Source of the DNA: Streptomyces sp. S.PNR 29
GTDB lineage: Bacteria > Actinomycetota > Actinomycetes > Streptomycetales > Streptomycetaceae
Length of the DNA stretch: 41,347 nucleotides
Direction of reading: 5' to 3'
Assembly (NCBI RefSeq): GCF_030386795.1
Contig: NZ_JANUQM010000024.1
Coordinates: 1-41,347 of the forward strand
Each line of letters opens with the position of its first letter. The stretch's first letter is position 1. A program made the position numbers and the translations under genes. Positions 1-10,000 of this stretch are shown here, piece after piece. The notes below the pieces were generated by a model, which was not told the DNA's origin, ran no database searches, and saw nothing but the letters and a program-made list of their open reading frames with translations.

Positions 1-1
1 G

Positions 2-3000
2 TTGCTGACGGCGGGGTTGGCGAGTCGGTGGGCTGGGCGGGCCCGGCTGTGGAACACCTACGGGCCGACCGAGGCGACCGTCATGGCGACGGCCGGTCCG
101 GTGGATGCCGCGATCGGGGCGTCGGACGAGGCTCCGTCCATCGGGCGTCCGCTGGCGAATGTGCGGACGTTCGTGCTGGACGATTTCCTGCGGCCGGTGC
201 CTCCGGGTGTGACGGGTGAGTTGTATCTGGCGGGTCCGGGGGTGGCCCGTGGCTATGTCGGCCGACCCGGCCACACTGGGGAGCGGTTCGTCGCGTGCCC
301 GTATGTGCCTGGTGAGCGTATGTACCGCACGGGGGACCTGGCGCGTTGGACGCCGGACGGTGAGTTGCTGTTCGCGGGACGTGCGGACGCCCAGGTCAAG
401 GTCCGTGGGTTCCGGGTCGAGCTGGGCGAGATCGAAGCCGCCCTGGCCGGACACCAGACCGTCGCCCAGGCCGTAGTCACCGCGCGGGAGTCGGAGGAGA
501 CCGGTGACAAGCGGCTCGTCGGCTACGTCGTCGCGAACGTGCGGGGCGAGGTCGATCCGGAGGAGCTGCGGACGTATCTGTCCGGCCGGCTCCCGGAGTT
601 CATGGTGCCGGCAGCCGTACTCGTACTGGACGAGCTGCCGCTGACCCCCAACGGCAAGGTCGACCGGGCCGCACTCCCCGCCCCCGACTTCGCCTCACGT
701 ACCTCCGGCCGTGAGCCGCGCACCGAGACCGAGCGGGTGCTGTGCGAGCTGTTCGCCGAGGTGCTGGGCCTCGACCGGGTCGGTGTGGACGACAGTTTCT
801 TCGCTCTGGGCGGCGACTCCATCAGCTCGATGCAGCTCGCCTCACGGGCCCGCCGCGCCGGACTGTCCCTCACCCCGCGTCAGGTCTTCGAGCAGAAGAC
901 GCCGGAACGACTCGCGACCGTCACGGAACCAGTTCAGCCGGAGACACGCCCGGAAGACGTGGGAACCGGTGAGGTGGCGTGGACCCCGGCGATGCTGGCG
1001 CTGGGCGAGGAGGCGGTGCGTCCGGGGTTCGCCCAGTGGATGACCGTGGGAGCGCCGGCCGGGCTCCGGCTGGACGTGCTCACGGCCGGTCTCCGAGCCG
1101 TACTGGACACGCACGACATGCTGCGGGCCCGTGCGGTGCCCGACGAGCTGAAGCTCGTGGTCGGTGAGCCGGGCACGGTGGACACGGCCGGACTCGTGAC
1201 CCGCGTGGCGGCCGCGGCGACGGACGTGGACGAGCTGGCCCGCGAGGCGGCAGGCCGACTGGACCCGGTGTCGGGTGTGAACGTGCAGGTCGTGTGGGTG
1301 GACGCGGGGCCGGACGAGGTCGGCCGTCTGATCGTGGTGGTGCATCACCTGGTCGTGGACGGCGTGTCCTGGCGGGTGTTGCTGCCGGACCTCCAGGCGG
1401 CCTGCGAGGCGGTCGCCGACGGACGCGACCCGGTACTGGACCCCGTCGGCACATCCTTCCGGCGCTGGTCGCAGCTGCTGTCCGAACAGTCCACCGCCGA
1501 GGAGCGCATCGCCGAACTCGACGCCTGGAAAGCCCTGTTGGGCGAACCGGAAGCCCCCCTGGCCGGCCGCCCCCTCGACCCCGCCGTCGACACCGCCCGC
1601 ACCCTGCGCCGCCGTACCTGGACGCTCCCGCCGGAGCACGCGGCGACGCTGGTGAGCCGTACCCCGGACGCGTTCCACTGCGGTGTGCACGAGGTGCTGC
1701 TCGCCGGACTCGCGGGCGCCGTGGCGCACTGGCGGCAGGACGGGGAGGGCGCCACCGGCCTCCTGGTGGACGTCGAAGGGCATGGCCGTGAGCCGCTGGG
1801 CGACGGCATGGACCTGTCCCGCACGGTCGGCTGGTTCACCAGCTCCCACCCCGTCCGGCTGGACGTGACCGGATGCGAGCTGCCGCAGGTTCCGGCGGGC
1901 GGCCCGGCCGCCGGCCGTCTGCTGAAGGCGGTCAAGGAGCAGGTGCGGGCGGTCCCCGGGGACGGACTCGGATACGACCTGCTGTGCCACCTCAACCCCG
2001 AGACCGCCCCCGTCCTGCGGACCGCGCCCACCTCCCAGGTCGGCTTCAACTACCTGGGCCGGTTCGGCGGCCGGGGACCCGGTGGCGCGGTCACCGCGTG
2101 GCAGCCGGCCGGGGAGTCGGCCCTCGGCGGCTCCGTCGACCCGGACCTGCCCGCCGGTCACACGCTGGAGGCGGGCGCGGTCGTGCGGGACACCGCCGAC
2201 GGGCCCGAGCTGACGATCATTCTGAGCTGGCCGGAACGGCTGCTGGCGGAGGCCGACGCGGAGCGGCTGGGCCGCGCATGGCTGGAGATGCTGGGTGGCC
2301 TGGCCGGCCACACCGCCTCCCCCGGCGCGGGCGGGCACACGCCCTCCGACTTCCCGCTGCTCACGCTGACGCAGGACGACGTGGACGAGGTGGAGGCCGC
2401 GGTGCCTGCGCCGGCCGAGGTGTGGCCGCTGTCGCCGCTGCAGGAAGGCATGCTGTTCCACGCCTCCTTCGACGACGGGGGCCCCGACCTCTACCAGGGA
2501 CAGCGGATGCTCGCCCTGGACGGACCGCTGGACGTGCCCAGCCTCCGCGCGGCATGGGACACGGTGCTGCGCAGGCACCCCGTCCTGCGGGCCGGCTTCC
2601 ACCGCCTGGCCTCGGGCACGGCCGTGCAGGTCGTCGCCCGGGACGTGGTGCTGCCCTGGCGCGAGGCCGACCTCTCCGGCCGTACGGAGGAGGACGCGCT
2701 CGCCGAACTGCGGCGGCTGGCCGGCGAGGAACAGGCCGAACGGATCGACGTCACGCGGGCGCCGCTGCTGGGGGTGCTGCTGGTCCGGCTCGCCGAGGAC
2801 CGGCACCGGCTGCTCCTCACCAGTCACCACATCGTCATGGACGGCTGGTCCCTGCCGATCCTGATCCAGGACCTGTCGGCGGCGTACGCCGCCCGCGTGA
2901 GCGGGAACACCGGCGAGGCCCTGACACCGGCCGCCTCCTACGGGGACTATCTCGCGTGGCTGCACCGACAGGACAAGGACGCCGCGCGCGCCGCCTGGCA

Positions 3001-6000
3001 GGCGGAACTCGCCGGGCTCGACGAGGCGACACTCGTGGCCCCCGCCGACTCGGGCGCCGAGTCCGTGCTGCCCGACCGGGTGCGGTTCGAGTTCCCGGAG
3101 AAACTGTCGCGGGCGGTCACGGACCTGGCCCGTACGCACGGACTCACCGTGAACACGGTGGTGCAGGGCGCGTGGGCGCTGCTCCTGGCGCGGCTGACGG
3201 GCCGTACGGACGTCGTGTTCGGTGCCACGGTGGCGGGCAGGCCCACCGATCTGCCGGGCGTGGAGTCGGCCATCGGCCTGTTCATCAACACGGTTCCGGT
3301 GCGGGTGTCCCTGGACCCCGGGCGGCCGGTCGCGGAGCTGCTCGCCGACGTCCAGGAACGCCAGGTCGGGCTGCTGGGTCACCAGCACCTGGGACTGGCG
3401 GAGATCCAGCGGCTCGCGGGCTCCGGTGCCGTCTTCGACACGCTGGTCGTGTACGAGAACTACCCGCACGCCCCCGCGGGCGCCCCCGACCCCGACATGC
3501 TCGCGATCCGTCCGATCGGCGCCCCGGACGACATGGGCCATTACCCGCTGACCTTCGTCGTCTCGCCCGGGGACCGCATGCGTGGCGACTTCGTCTACCG
3601 GCCGGACCTCTTCGACCGTGACCGGGCCGACGCCATGATCACCACGCTCGTGCGGGTGCTGGAGCAGATGGTCGCCGAGCCGTCGGGGCCCGTCGGCCGG
3701 GTGGAGGCCGTGAACGCGGCCGACCGCGAGCTGGTGGTGCGGGAGTGGAACGGGACCGGGGCGGCCGCCCAGGCCGTGCCGCTTCCGGAGCTGTTCGCAC
3801 GGCAGGTGCGGCGCACCCCGGACGCGATCGCCGTCACCGCCGGCGAACAGGCCCTTACCTACGCCGAGTTGATGCATCAGGCCGGGCGGCTCGCGAGGTT
3901 CCTCATCGACCGTGGGGTCGGCCCGGAGTGCCGGGTCGCGGTCCTGGCGGAACGGTCGGTGGCCACCGTCGTCTCCCTGCTGGCGGTGTCGCTGGCGGGC
4001 GGGGTGTTCGTGCCCGTCGACGCGGACTATCCGGCGGAGCGGATCGCGTACGTCCTGCGGGACTCCGACCCCGGCCTGGTCCTGTGCACCGGGCGGACCG
4101 CGCGGGCCGTCCCCGGGGACACGGCGGCCCGGCCGACGGTGCTGGACGACCCGGCGGTCGCCGCAGCCGTGGCGAAGTACGCCGGCGGGCCGGTCGGGAA
4201 CGGCGAACGGACCCTGCCGTTGCGGGCCGGCAACGCGGCCTACGTCATCTACACCTCGGGTTCGACGGGACGCCCCAAGGGCGTCGTGGTGAGCCACGCG
4301 GGGCTGGGGAACCTGGCCCGGGAGCAGATCGCGCGGTTCGCCGTACGGGACGACTCGCGGGTGCTGCAGTTCGCGTCCCTCAGCTTCGACGCCGCCGTGT
4401 CGGAGCTGTGCATGGCCCTGCTGTCGGGCGGCACACTGGTGGTGGCGCCCCCGGAGGAGCTGCCCCCGCGGACGTCGCTCGGGGAGGCAGTGCGCCAGGC
4501 GCGGGCCACCCATGTCACCGTGCCGCCGAGCGTGCTCGGCGCGGAGGAGGCGCTGCCGGACACACTGCAGACCCTGATCGTGGCGGGCGAGGCCTGCCCG
4601 CCGGGGCTCGCGGACCGCTGGTCGGCGGACCGGCGGATGGTCAACGCGTACGGGCCGACCGAGACGACGGTCTGCGCGGCGATGAGCACCCCGCTCGCAC
4701 CGGGCGGCCGTGACCAGGTGCCCATCGGCCGCCCGGTCGCCGGCGTCCGGGCGTACGTCCTGGACGAGTTCCTGCTGCCCGTACCGGTCGGCGTGGCGGG
4801 CGAGCTGTACGTCACCGGGGCCGGGCTCGCGCGCGGCTACCTGGGCCGTGCCGGACTGTCGGCCGGGCGGTTCGTGGCCTGCCCGTACGGCAGCGGGGAG
4901 CGGATGTACCGCACCGGGGACGTGGTGCGGTGGACCGGCGACGGCGAGCTGGTCTTCGTGGGGCGCTCCGACGACCAGGTCAAGATCCGGGGTCACCGGA
5001 TCGAACCCGGCGAGATCGAAGCCACTCTGGCCGGGCACCCCGAGGTCGCCCAGGCGGTCGTCGTCGCCCGCAAGGACCGGCCCGGTGAGAACCGCCTGGT
5101 CGCCTATGTCGTCGCGGACGCGCGGGGCGAGGTCGACACGGAGGAGCTGCGGGCCCATCTGACGGACCGCCTGCCGGAGCACATGGTGCCCACGGCGTTC
5201 GTCCCCCTCGACCGGCTGCCGCTGACGCCCCACGGCAAGGTGGACCGGGCAGCGCTGCCCGCCCCCGACTTCGCCGCCCGGGTATCGGGCCGTGAGCCGC
5301 GGACGGAGACCGAGCGGGTGCTGTGCGAGCTGTTCGCCGAGGTGCTGGGCCTGGAACGGGTGGGTGTCGAGGACGGCTTCTTCGAACTCGGCGGCGACTC
5401 CATCATGTCGATGCAGCTCGCCTCGCGAGCTCGCCGGGCCGGACTGGCGCTGACCCCGCGTCAGGTGTTCGAGGAGAAGACGCCGGAACGGCTGGCCGAG
5501 GTCGTGCAGCCCACCGAGGCGGGCACGGACGTCGCGGACGTCGGTGTCGGTGAGCTGGCCTTCACCCCCGTGATGCACGCGCTGGGGGAGCGGGTCACCG
5601 GCCAGGGGTTCGCTCAGTGGGTGGTGCTGGGGGCACCGGCCGGACTCGGGCTGGACGTGCTCACGGCAGGTCTCCGAGCCGTACTGGACACGCACGACAT
5701 GCTGCGGGCGCGTGCGGTGCCCGGCGAACGGAAGCTCGTGGTGGGCGAGCCGGGTTCGGTGGACGCCGCCGCGCTGGTCGCCCGCGTGGAAGCGGGATCG
5801 CCGGAGGAGCTCGCACGGGAGGCCCTGACGCGCCTGGATCCGGCGGCGGGCGTGAACATGCAGGTGGTGTGGGTCGACTCCGGACCCGGCACGACCGGTC
5901 AACTCGTCATAGTCGCCCATCACTTGGTCGTGGACGGTGTGTCCTGGCGGGTGCTGGTGCCGGACCTGCAGGCGGCCTGCGAGGCGGTCGCCGACGGACG

Positions 6001-6982
6001 CGACCCGGTACTGGACCCCGTCGGCACATCCTTCCGGCGCTGGTCGCAGCTGCTGTCCGAACAGGCGGTGTCCGAGGAACGGATCGCCGAACTCGAAGCG
6101 TGGAAGGCCCTGTTGGGGGAGGCGGAGCCCCCTGTCGGCGGTCGCCCCCTCGATCCGGCCGTGGACACCGCGCCCACCCTCCTCCACCGTTCGTGGACGG
6201 TGCCGGCGGAGCAGGCGGCCGTGCTGGTGGAGCGGATGCCGGCCGCGTTCCACTGCGGGGTGCACGAGGTGCTGCTCGCCGGTCTCGCGGGCGCCGTGGC
6301 GCACTGGCGGCGGGCCCCGGGCGTGCTGGTGGACATCGAGGGGCACGGGCGTGAGCCGGTCGACGGGGTGGACCTGTCCCGCACGGTGGGCTGGTTCACC
6401 AGCTCGCATCCGGTGCGGCTCACGGTGCCCGTTGGTCAGTTGGACGAGGCTATGGCCGGTGGGCCGGCCGCCGGTAGCTTGGTGAAAGCGGTCAAGGAGC
6501 AGGTGCGGGCGGTGCCGGGGGACGGGCTCGGTTACGAGTTGCTGCGTCACCTCAACCCCGACACGGCACCGGCCCTGCAAGCCGCTCCGGCACCGCAGAT
6601 CGGCTTCAACTACCTGGGCCGGTTCAGCACCGGCCGCAGCACGGGCCCCGCGGGGCCCTGGCAGCTGGCCGGAGCGGTCAGCGGCTCGGTGGACCCGGAC
6701 CTGCCGGTGACCCACGCCGTGGCGGCGGCCGCCGTCGTCCGGGACACCGCGGACGGGCCCGAACTGGAGATCACGCTGAGCTGGGCCGGACGGCTGCTGG
6801 GGGAGGCCGACGCGGACCGGCTGGGCCGTACCTGGCTGGCCGTGCTGCGGGGCCTGGCCGACCACACCACGTCCGAGGACGCGGGCGGACACACCCCGTC
6901 CGACTTCCCCCTGCTCGACCTCGCACAGCACCAGATCGAGGAGCTCGAAGCGGCGTTCGGCCAGGGACACCGTCCCCGCTAG
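2..6982 (+). CDS. Non-ribosomal peptide synthetase, 5'-truncated, A-T-E-C-A-T-E
   Basis: The gene enters from outside the window, in frame from base 2; 2326 residues are visible. Domains: C-terminal part of an A domain (NTYGPTE at residue 18, YRTGDL about 108, NGKVDRA about 217), carrier (GGDS, Ser 273), epimerization (HHLVVDG 448-454, EGHGREP, NYLGRF), condensation (SPLQEG about 810, HHIVMDG 942-948), complete A domain (YTSGSTG from 1417), carrier (Ser 1800), epimerization (HHLVVDG 1973-1979). All catalytic motifs look intact. Aligning the full A domain to GrsA gives the code D-A-S-T-I-A-A-V-C, which resembles Phe/Tyr pockets, so an aromatic residue is my inference. The partial A domain shows only T, V, M at positions 322, 330, 331. 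Each E domain implies a D-configured residue passed on. The protein ends just after the E domain, as expected for a donor that hands over to the next NRPS, 55 bases downstream. The two modules share long identical DNA, indicating recent duplication or conversion. Confidence 0.95.
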   Translation: MLTAGLASRWAGRARLWNTYGPTEATVMATAGPVDAAIGASDEAPSIGRPLANVRTFVLDDFLRPVPPGVTGELYLAGPGVARGYVGRPGHTGERFVACPYVPGERMYRTGDLARWTPDGELLFAGRADAQVKVRGFRVELGEIEAALAGHQTVAQAVVTARESEETGDKRLVGYVVANVRGEVDPEELRTYLSGRLPEFMVPAAVLVLDELPLTPNGKVDRAALPAPDFASRTSGREPRTETERVLCELFAEVLGLDRVGVDDSFFALGGDSISSMQLASRARRAGLSLTPRQVFEQKTPERLATVTEPVQPETRPEDVGTGEVAWTPAMLALGEEAVRPGFAQWMTVGAPAGLRLDVLTAGLRAVLDTHDMLRARAVPDELKLVVGEPGTVDTAGLVTRVAAAATDVDELAREAAGRLDPVSGVNVQVVWVDAGPDEVGRLIVVVHHLVVDGVSWRVLLPDLQAACEAVADGRDPVLDPVGTSFRRWSQLLSEQSTAEERIAELDAWKALLGEPEAPLAGRPLDPAVDTARTLRRRTWTLPPEHAATLVSRTPDAFHCGVHEVLLAGLAGAVAHWRQDGEGATGLLVDVEGHGREPLGDGMDLSRTVGWFTSSHPVRLDVTGCELPQVPAGGPAAGRLLKAVKEQVRAVPGDGLGYDLLCHLNPETAPVLRTAPTSQVGFNYLGRFGGRGPGGAVTAWQPAGESALGGSVDPDLPAGHTLEAGAVVRDTADGPELTIILSWPERLLAEADAERLGRAWLEMLGGLAGHTASPGAGGHTPSDFPLLTLTQDDVDEVEAAVPAPAEVWPLSPLQEGMLFHASFDDGGPDLYQGQRMLALDGPLDVPSLRAAWDTVLRRHPVLRAGFHRLASGTAVQVVARDVVLPWREADLSGRTEEDALAELRRLAGEEQAERIDVTRAPLLGVLLVRLAEDRHRLLLTSHHIVMDGWSLPILIQDLSAAYAARVSGNTGEALTPAASYGDYLAWLHRQDKDAARAAWQAELAGLDEATLVAPADSGAESVLPDRVRFEFPEKLSRAVTDLARTHGLTVNTVVQGAWALLLARLTGRTDVVFGATVAGRPTDLPGVESAIGLFINTVPVRVSLDPGRPVAELLADVQERQVGLLGHQHLGLAEIQRLAGSGAVFDTLVVYENYPHAPAGAPDPDMLAIRPIGAPDDMGHYPLTFVVSPGDRMRGDFVYRPDLFDRDRADAMITTLVRVLEQMVAEPSGPVGRVEAVNAADRELVVREWNGTGAAAQAVPLPELFARQVRRTPDAIAVTAGEQALTYAELMHQAGRLARFLIDRGVGPECRVAVLAERSVATVVSLLAVSLAGGVFVPVDADYPAERIAYVLRDSDPGLVLCTGRTARAVPGDTAARPTVLDDPAVAAAVAKYAGGPVGNGERTLPLRAGNAAYVIYTSGSTGRPKGVVVSHAGLGNLAREQIARFAVRDDSRVLQFASLSFDAAVSELCMALLSGGTLVVAPPEELPPRTSLGEAVRQARATHVTVPPSVLGAEEALPDTLQTLIVAGEACPPGLADRWSADRRMVNAYGPTETTVCAAMSTPLAPGGRDQVPIGRPVAGVRAYVLDEFLLPVPVGVAGELYVTGAGLARGYLGRAGLSAGRFVACPYGSGERMYRTGDVVRWTGDGELVFVGRSDDQVKIRGHRIEPGEIEATLAGHPEVAQAVVVARKDRPGENRLVAYVVADARGEVDTEELRAHLTDRLPEHMVPTAFVPLDRLPLTPHGKVDRAALPAPDFAARVSGREPRTETERVLCELFAEVLGLERVGVEDGFFELGGDSIMSMQLASRARRAGLALTPRQVFEEKTPERLAEVVQPTEAGTDVADVGVGELAFTPVMHALGERVTGQGFAQWVVLGAPAGLGLDVLTAGLRAVLDTHDMLRARAVPGERKLVVGEPGSVDAAALVARVEAGSPEELAREALTRLDPAAGVNMQVVWVDSGPGTTGQLVIVAHHLVVDGVSWRVLVPDLQAACEAVADGRDPVLDPVGTSFRRWSQLLSEQAVSEERIAELEAWKALLGEAEPPVGGRPLDPAVDTAPTLLHRSWTVPAEQAAVLVERMPAAFHCGVHEVLLAGLAGAVAHWRRAPGVLVDIEGHGREPVDGVDLSRTVGWFTSSHPVRLTVPVGQLDEAMAGGPAAGSLVKAVKEQVRAVPGDGLGYELLRHLNPDTAPALQAAPAPQIGFNYLGRFSTGRSTGPAGPWQLAGAVSGSVDPDLPVTHAVAAAAVVRDTADGPELEITLSWAGRLLGEADADRLGRTWLAVLRGLADHTTSEDAGGHTPSDFPLLDLAQHQIEELEAAFGQGHRPR
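1394..1489 (+). repeat. 96-base perfect repeat, copy 1 (first E domain)
   Basis: Identical base for base to 5969-6064. It encodes the E-domain stretch AACEAVADGRDPVLDPVG and onward. Confidence 0.95.
5969..6064 (+). repeat. 96-base perfect repeat, copy 2 (second E domain)
   Basis: Identical to 1394-1489. Other long near-identical blocks link the same two modules, for example around 726-772 and 5308-5354 in the carrier domains. Confidence 0.95.
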
Positions 6983-7037
6983 GCACAGGCCTGAGCACCA
7001 CCGTTGCCGCACCAACCGTCGTTGAGGAGAAGGAGCG

Positions 7038-10000
7038 ATGACGCGATCCCTTGTCGAGGACGTGTGGCCGCTGTCGCCGTTGCAGGAGGGGCTGCTGTTC
7101 CACGCCGCTCTCGCCGACGAGGGCCCCGACGTCTACACCGTGCAGTCCGCGCTGGACATCGACGGCCCCCTGGACGCGGCCCGGCTGCGCGCCTCCTGGG
7201 AGGCGCTCGTGGCCCGGCACACGGCGCTGCGGGCCTGCTTCCGTCCCGTCAGCGGCGCCCAGTTGGTGCAGGTCGTGCTGCGCGAGGTGACCGTCCCCTG
7301 GCGTGAGGAGGACGTCAGCGGGCTGACCGCTGCCGAGGCGGAGGAGGAACTGCGCCGGCTGGCCGAGAGCGAGACCGCGCAGCGCTTCGACACGGCGGTA
7401 CCGCCCCTGATGCGGCTGCTGCTGGTCCGGCTCGGCGAGGACCGGCACCGCCTGGTGATGACGTTCCACCACATCCTCATGGACGGCTGGTCCATGCCGG
7501 TCCTGCTGGGCGAACTGTCCGAGGTGTACGCGGCCGGCGGCGACGCCTCCGGGCTGAAGCGGGCCGCGTCGTACGGCTCGTACGTGGCATGGCTGAACCG
7601 GCAGGACAAGGAGGCGGCCCGCGAGGCCTGGCGCACCGAGCTGGCGGGAACCGACGAACCGACCCTGGTGGCCAAGGCGGACCCCACCCGGCTCCCGGTG
7701 CTGCCCGAGCGGATCGTCGCCGACCTGCCCGAGGAACTCACCGCGTCCCTCGCCGGGCTGGCGCGCCGCCTCGGCGTCACCATGAACACGGTCGTCCAGG
7801 GCGCGTGGGCGCTGGTGCTGGCCCGCCTCGCCGGCCGGGCCGACGTGGTGTTCGGCAGCACGGCGGCGGGCCGGCCCGCGGACCTGCCGGGCGTGGAGTC
7901 GATGGTGGGTCTCCTCATCAACACGCTGCCGGTGCGGGTGCGCCTCGACGGTGGACACACCGTCGCCGAGATGCTGACCGCGCTGCAGGAGCACCACGCC
8001 CGGCTGATCGGCCACCAGCACGTCGGCCTGCTGGAGATCCAGAAGATCGCGGGTCCCGGCTCGGTCTTCGACACCCTGGTCCTGTACGAGAGCTTCCCGC
8101 ACCCGCCGGAGGGCGCCGGCACACCGGGCGCGCTGACCATGCGGCCGTCGGGCATGGCCCAGGACGCCTCGCACTACCCGCTCACCCTCGTCGTGACGCC
8201 GGGCACCCGCCTGCACTGCAAACTCGACTACCGGCCCGACCTGTTCGACGACGACACCGCCCGCGCGGTGTTCGCCCGGGTCGTCCGGGTGCTGGAACAG
8301 ATGGCCGCCGACCCGCAGAGGCGGGTGGCCGACATCGACCTCCTGGACTCCGAGGAGCGGTCGCTGCTCGTCGACGCGTGGAACGACACCGGCCGGTCCG
8401 TCCCGCCCGGCACCCTGGTCGACGCCGTCCAGAGCTGGGCCGCCCGCACCCCTCGGACCGTGGCCGTGCGCTGCGGCGACGAAGAGCTGTCGTACGGGGC
8501 ACTCGACGAGCGCGCCGGCCGGCTCGCCGGGTACCTGACCGGGCTCGGCGTGGGCCGCGAGACCCGGGTGGGGCTGTGCCTGCCGCGCGGGGCGGACATG
8601 GTCGTCGCCCTCCTCGCCGTGTGGAAGGCGCAGGGCGCGTTCGTGCCGCTGGACCCCCGCCACCCGTCCGACCGGCTCGGCTACATGATCGACGACAGTG
8701 AGGCGGCCGTCGTCCTCGGCACCGCCGAGACACTGGACGGCGTGCCGCTCGGCACCGCACAGGCCGTCCTCCTGGACAAGGCCGAGCAGGCCCTCGCGGA
8801 CCGGCCCGCCGAGGCGCCGCACGCGTCCCTCGAACCGGACCAGCTCGCCTACGTCATCTACACCTCCGGCTCGACCGGCCGCCCCAAGGGCGTGGCCGTC
8901 GCCCACCGCAGCGTGGCGAACCTCGCCGAGGCCATGCGGCCCGTCCTCGACGTCTCCGAGGGCGTCACCGCCCTGCAGTTCGCCTCCTTCAGCTTCGACG
9001 CGGCCGTCCTCGACGTCGCGACCACCCTGGCCGCCGGCGGCACCCTCGCCATCGCCACCGAGGACGAGCGCACCGACACCCCCGCCCTGACCCGCATGAT
9101 CAGCTCGGCCGGCGTGAGCGCCGCCAGTGTCGTGCCCTCCCTGCTGACCGAACTCGACCCGGACGACGTGCCCGGGGTGCGCACCTGGGTCCTCGGCGCC
9201 GAACTCCTCACCGCGGACCTGGCCGCACGCTGGACCGGCCGGGCCCGGGTCTCCAACACCTACGGCCCCACCGAGACCACCGTCATCGCCACCGCCACGC
9301 CCCTCGACGGCCCGATCGCGCCCGGCGACCAGCCGCCGCCCATCGGACGGCCCGTCGGCAACACCCGCGTCTACGTCCTGGACGCCTTCCTCAAGCCGGT
9401 ACCCGCCGGCGTGACCGGCGAGGTGTACGTGGCGGGCACGGGCGTGGCCCGCGGCTACACCGGACGGCCCGGCCAGACCGCCGAGCGGTTCGTCGCCTGC
9501 CCGTTCGCCGACGGCAGCCGCATGTACCGCTCCGGTGACCTCGCCCACTGGACGCCCGACGGACTGCTCCGCTTCGACGGACGCGCCGACACCCAGGTGA
9601 AGATCCGCGGCTTCCGGATCGAGCCCGGCGAGATCGAGGCCGTCCTCACCGCCCACCCCGCGGTGCGGCAGGCCGCCGTCGTCGCCCGCGAGGACCGGCC
9701 CGGCGACCGGCGCCTGACCGCCTACGTCGTCCCGTCCGACCCGGAGGCGGACCTGGCCGACGTCCGCGAACACGCGGCGCGCTCCCTGCCCGACTACATG
9801 GTGCCCAGCGCCGTCACCCTGCTGGACGCCCTGCCGCTCACCCGCAACGGCAAGGTTGACCGGGCCGCGCTGCCCGCGCCCGACTTCTCCGGACGCGTCT
9901 CCGACGTCGCCCCGCAGGGCGAGACCGAGGAGAAGCTGTGCGCCCTGTTCGCCGACATCCTCGGCCTCGAACGGGTAGGGGCCGACGACAACTTCTTCGA

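Noticed and set aside
842..7015. Very long minus-strand open frame opposite the NRPS
   Set aside because: Antisense open frame caused by GC-rich third positions; no recognisable domain, and the plus strand encodes clear NRPS motifs. The same holds for 6771-14081, 15812-18133 and 26774-29890 on the minus strand.
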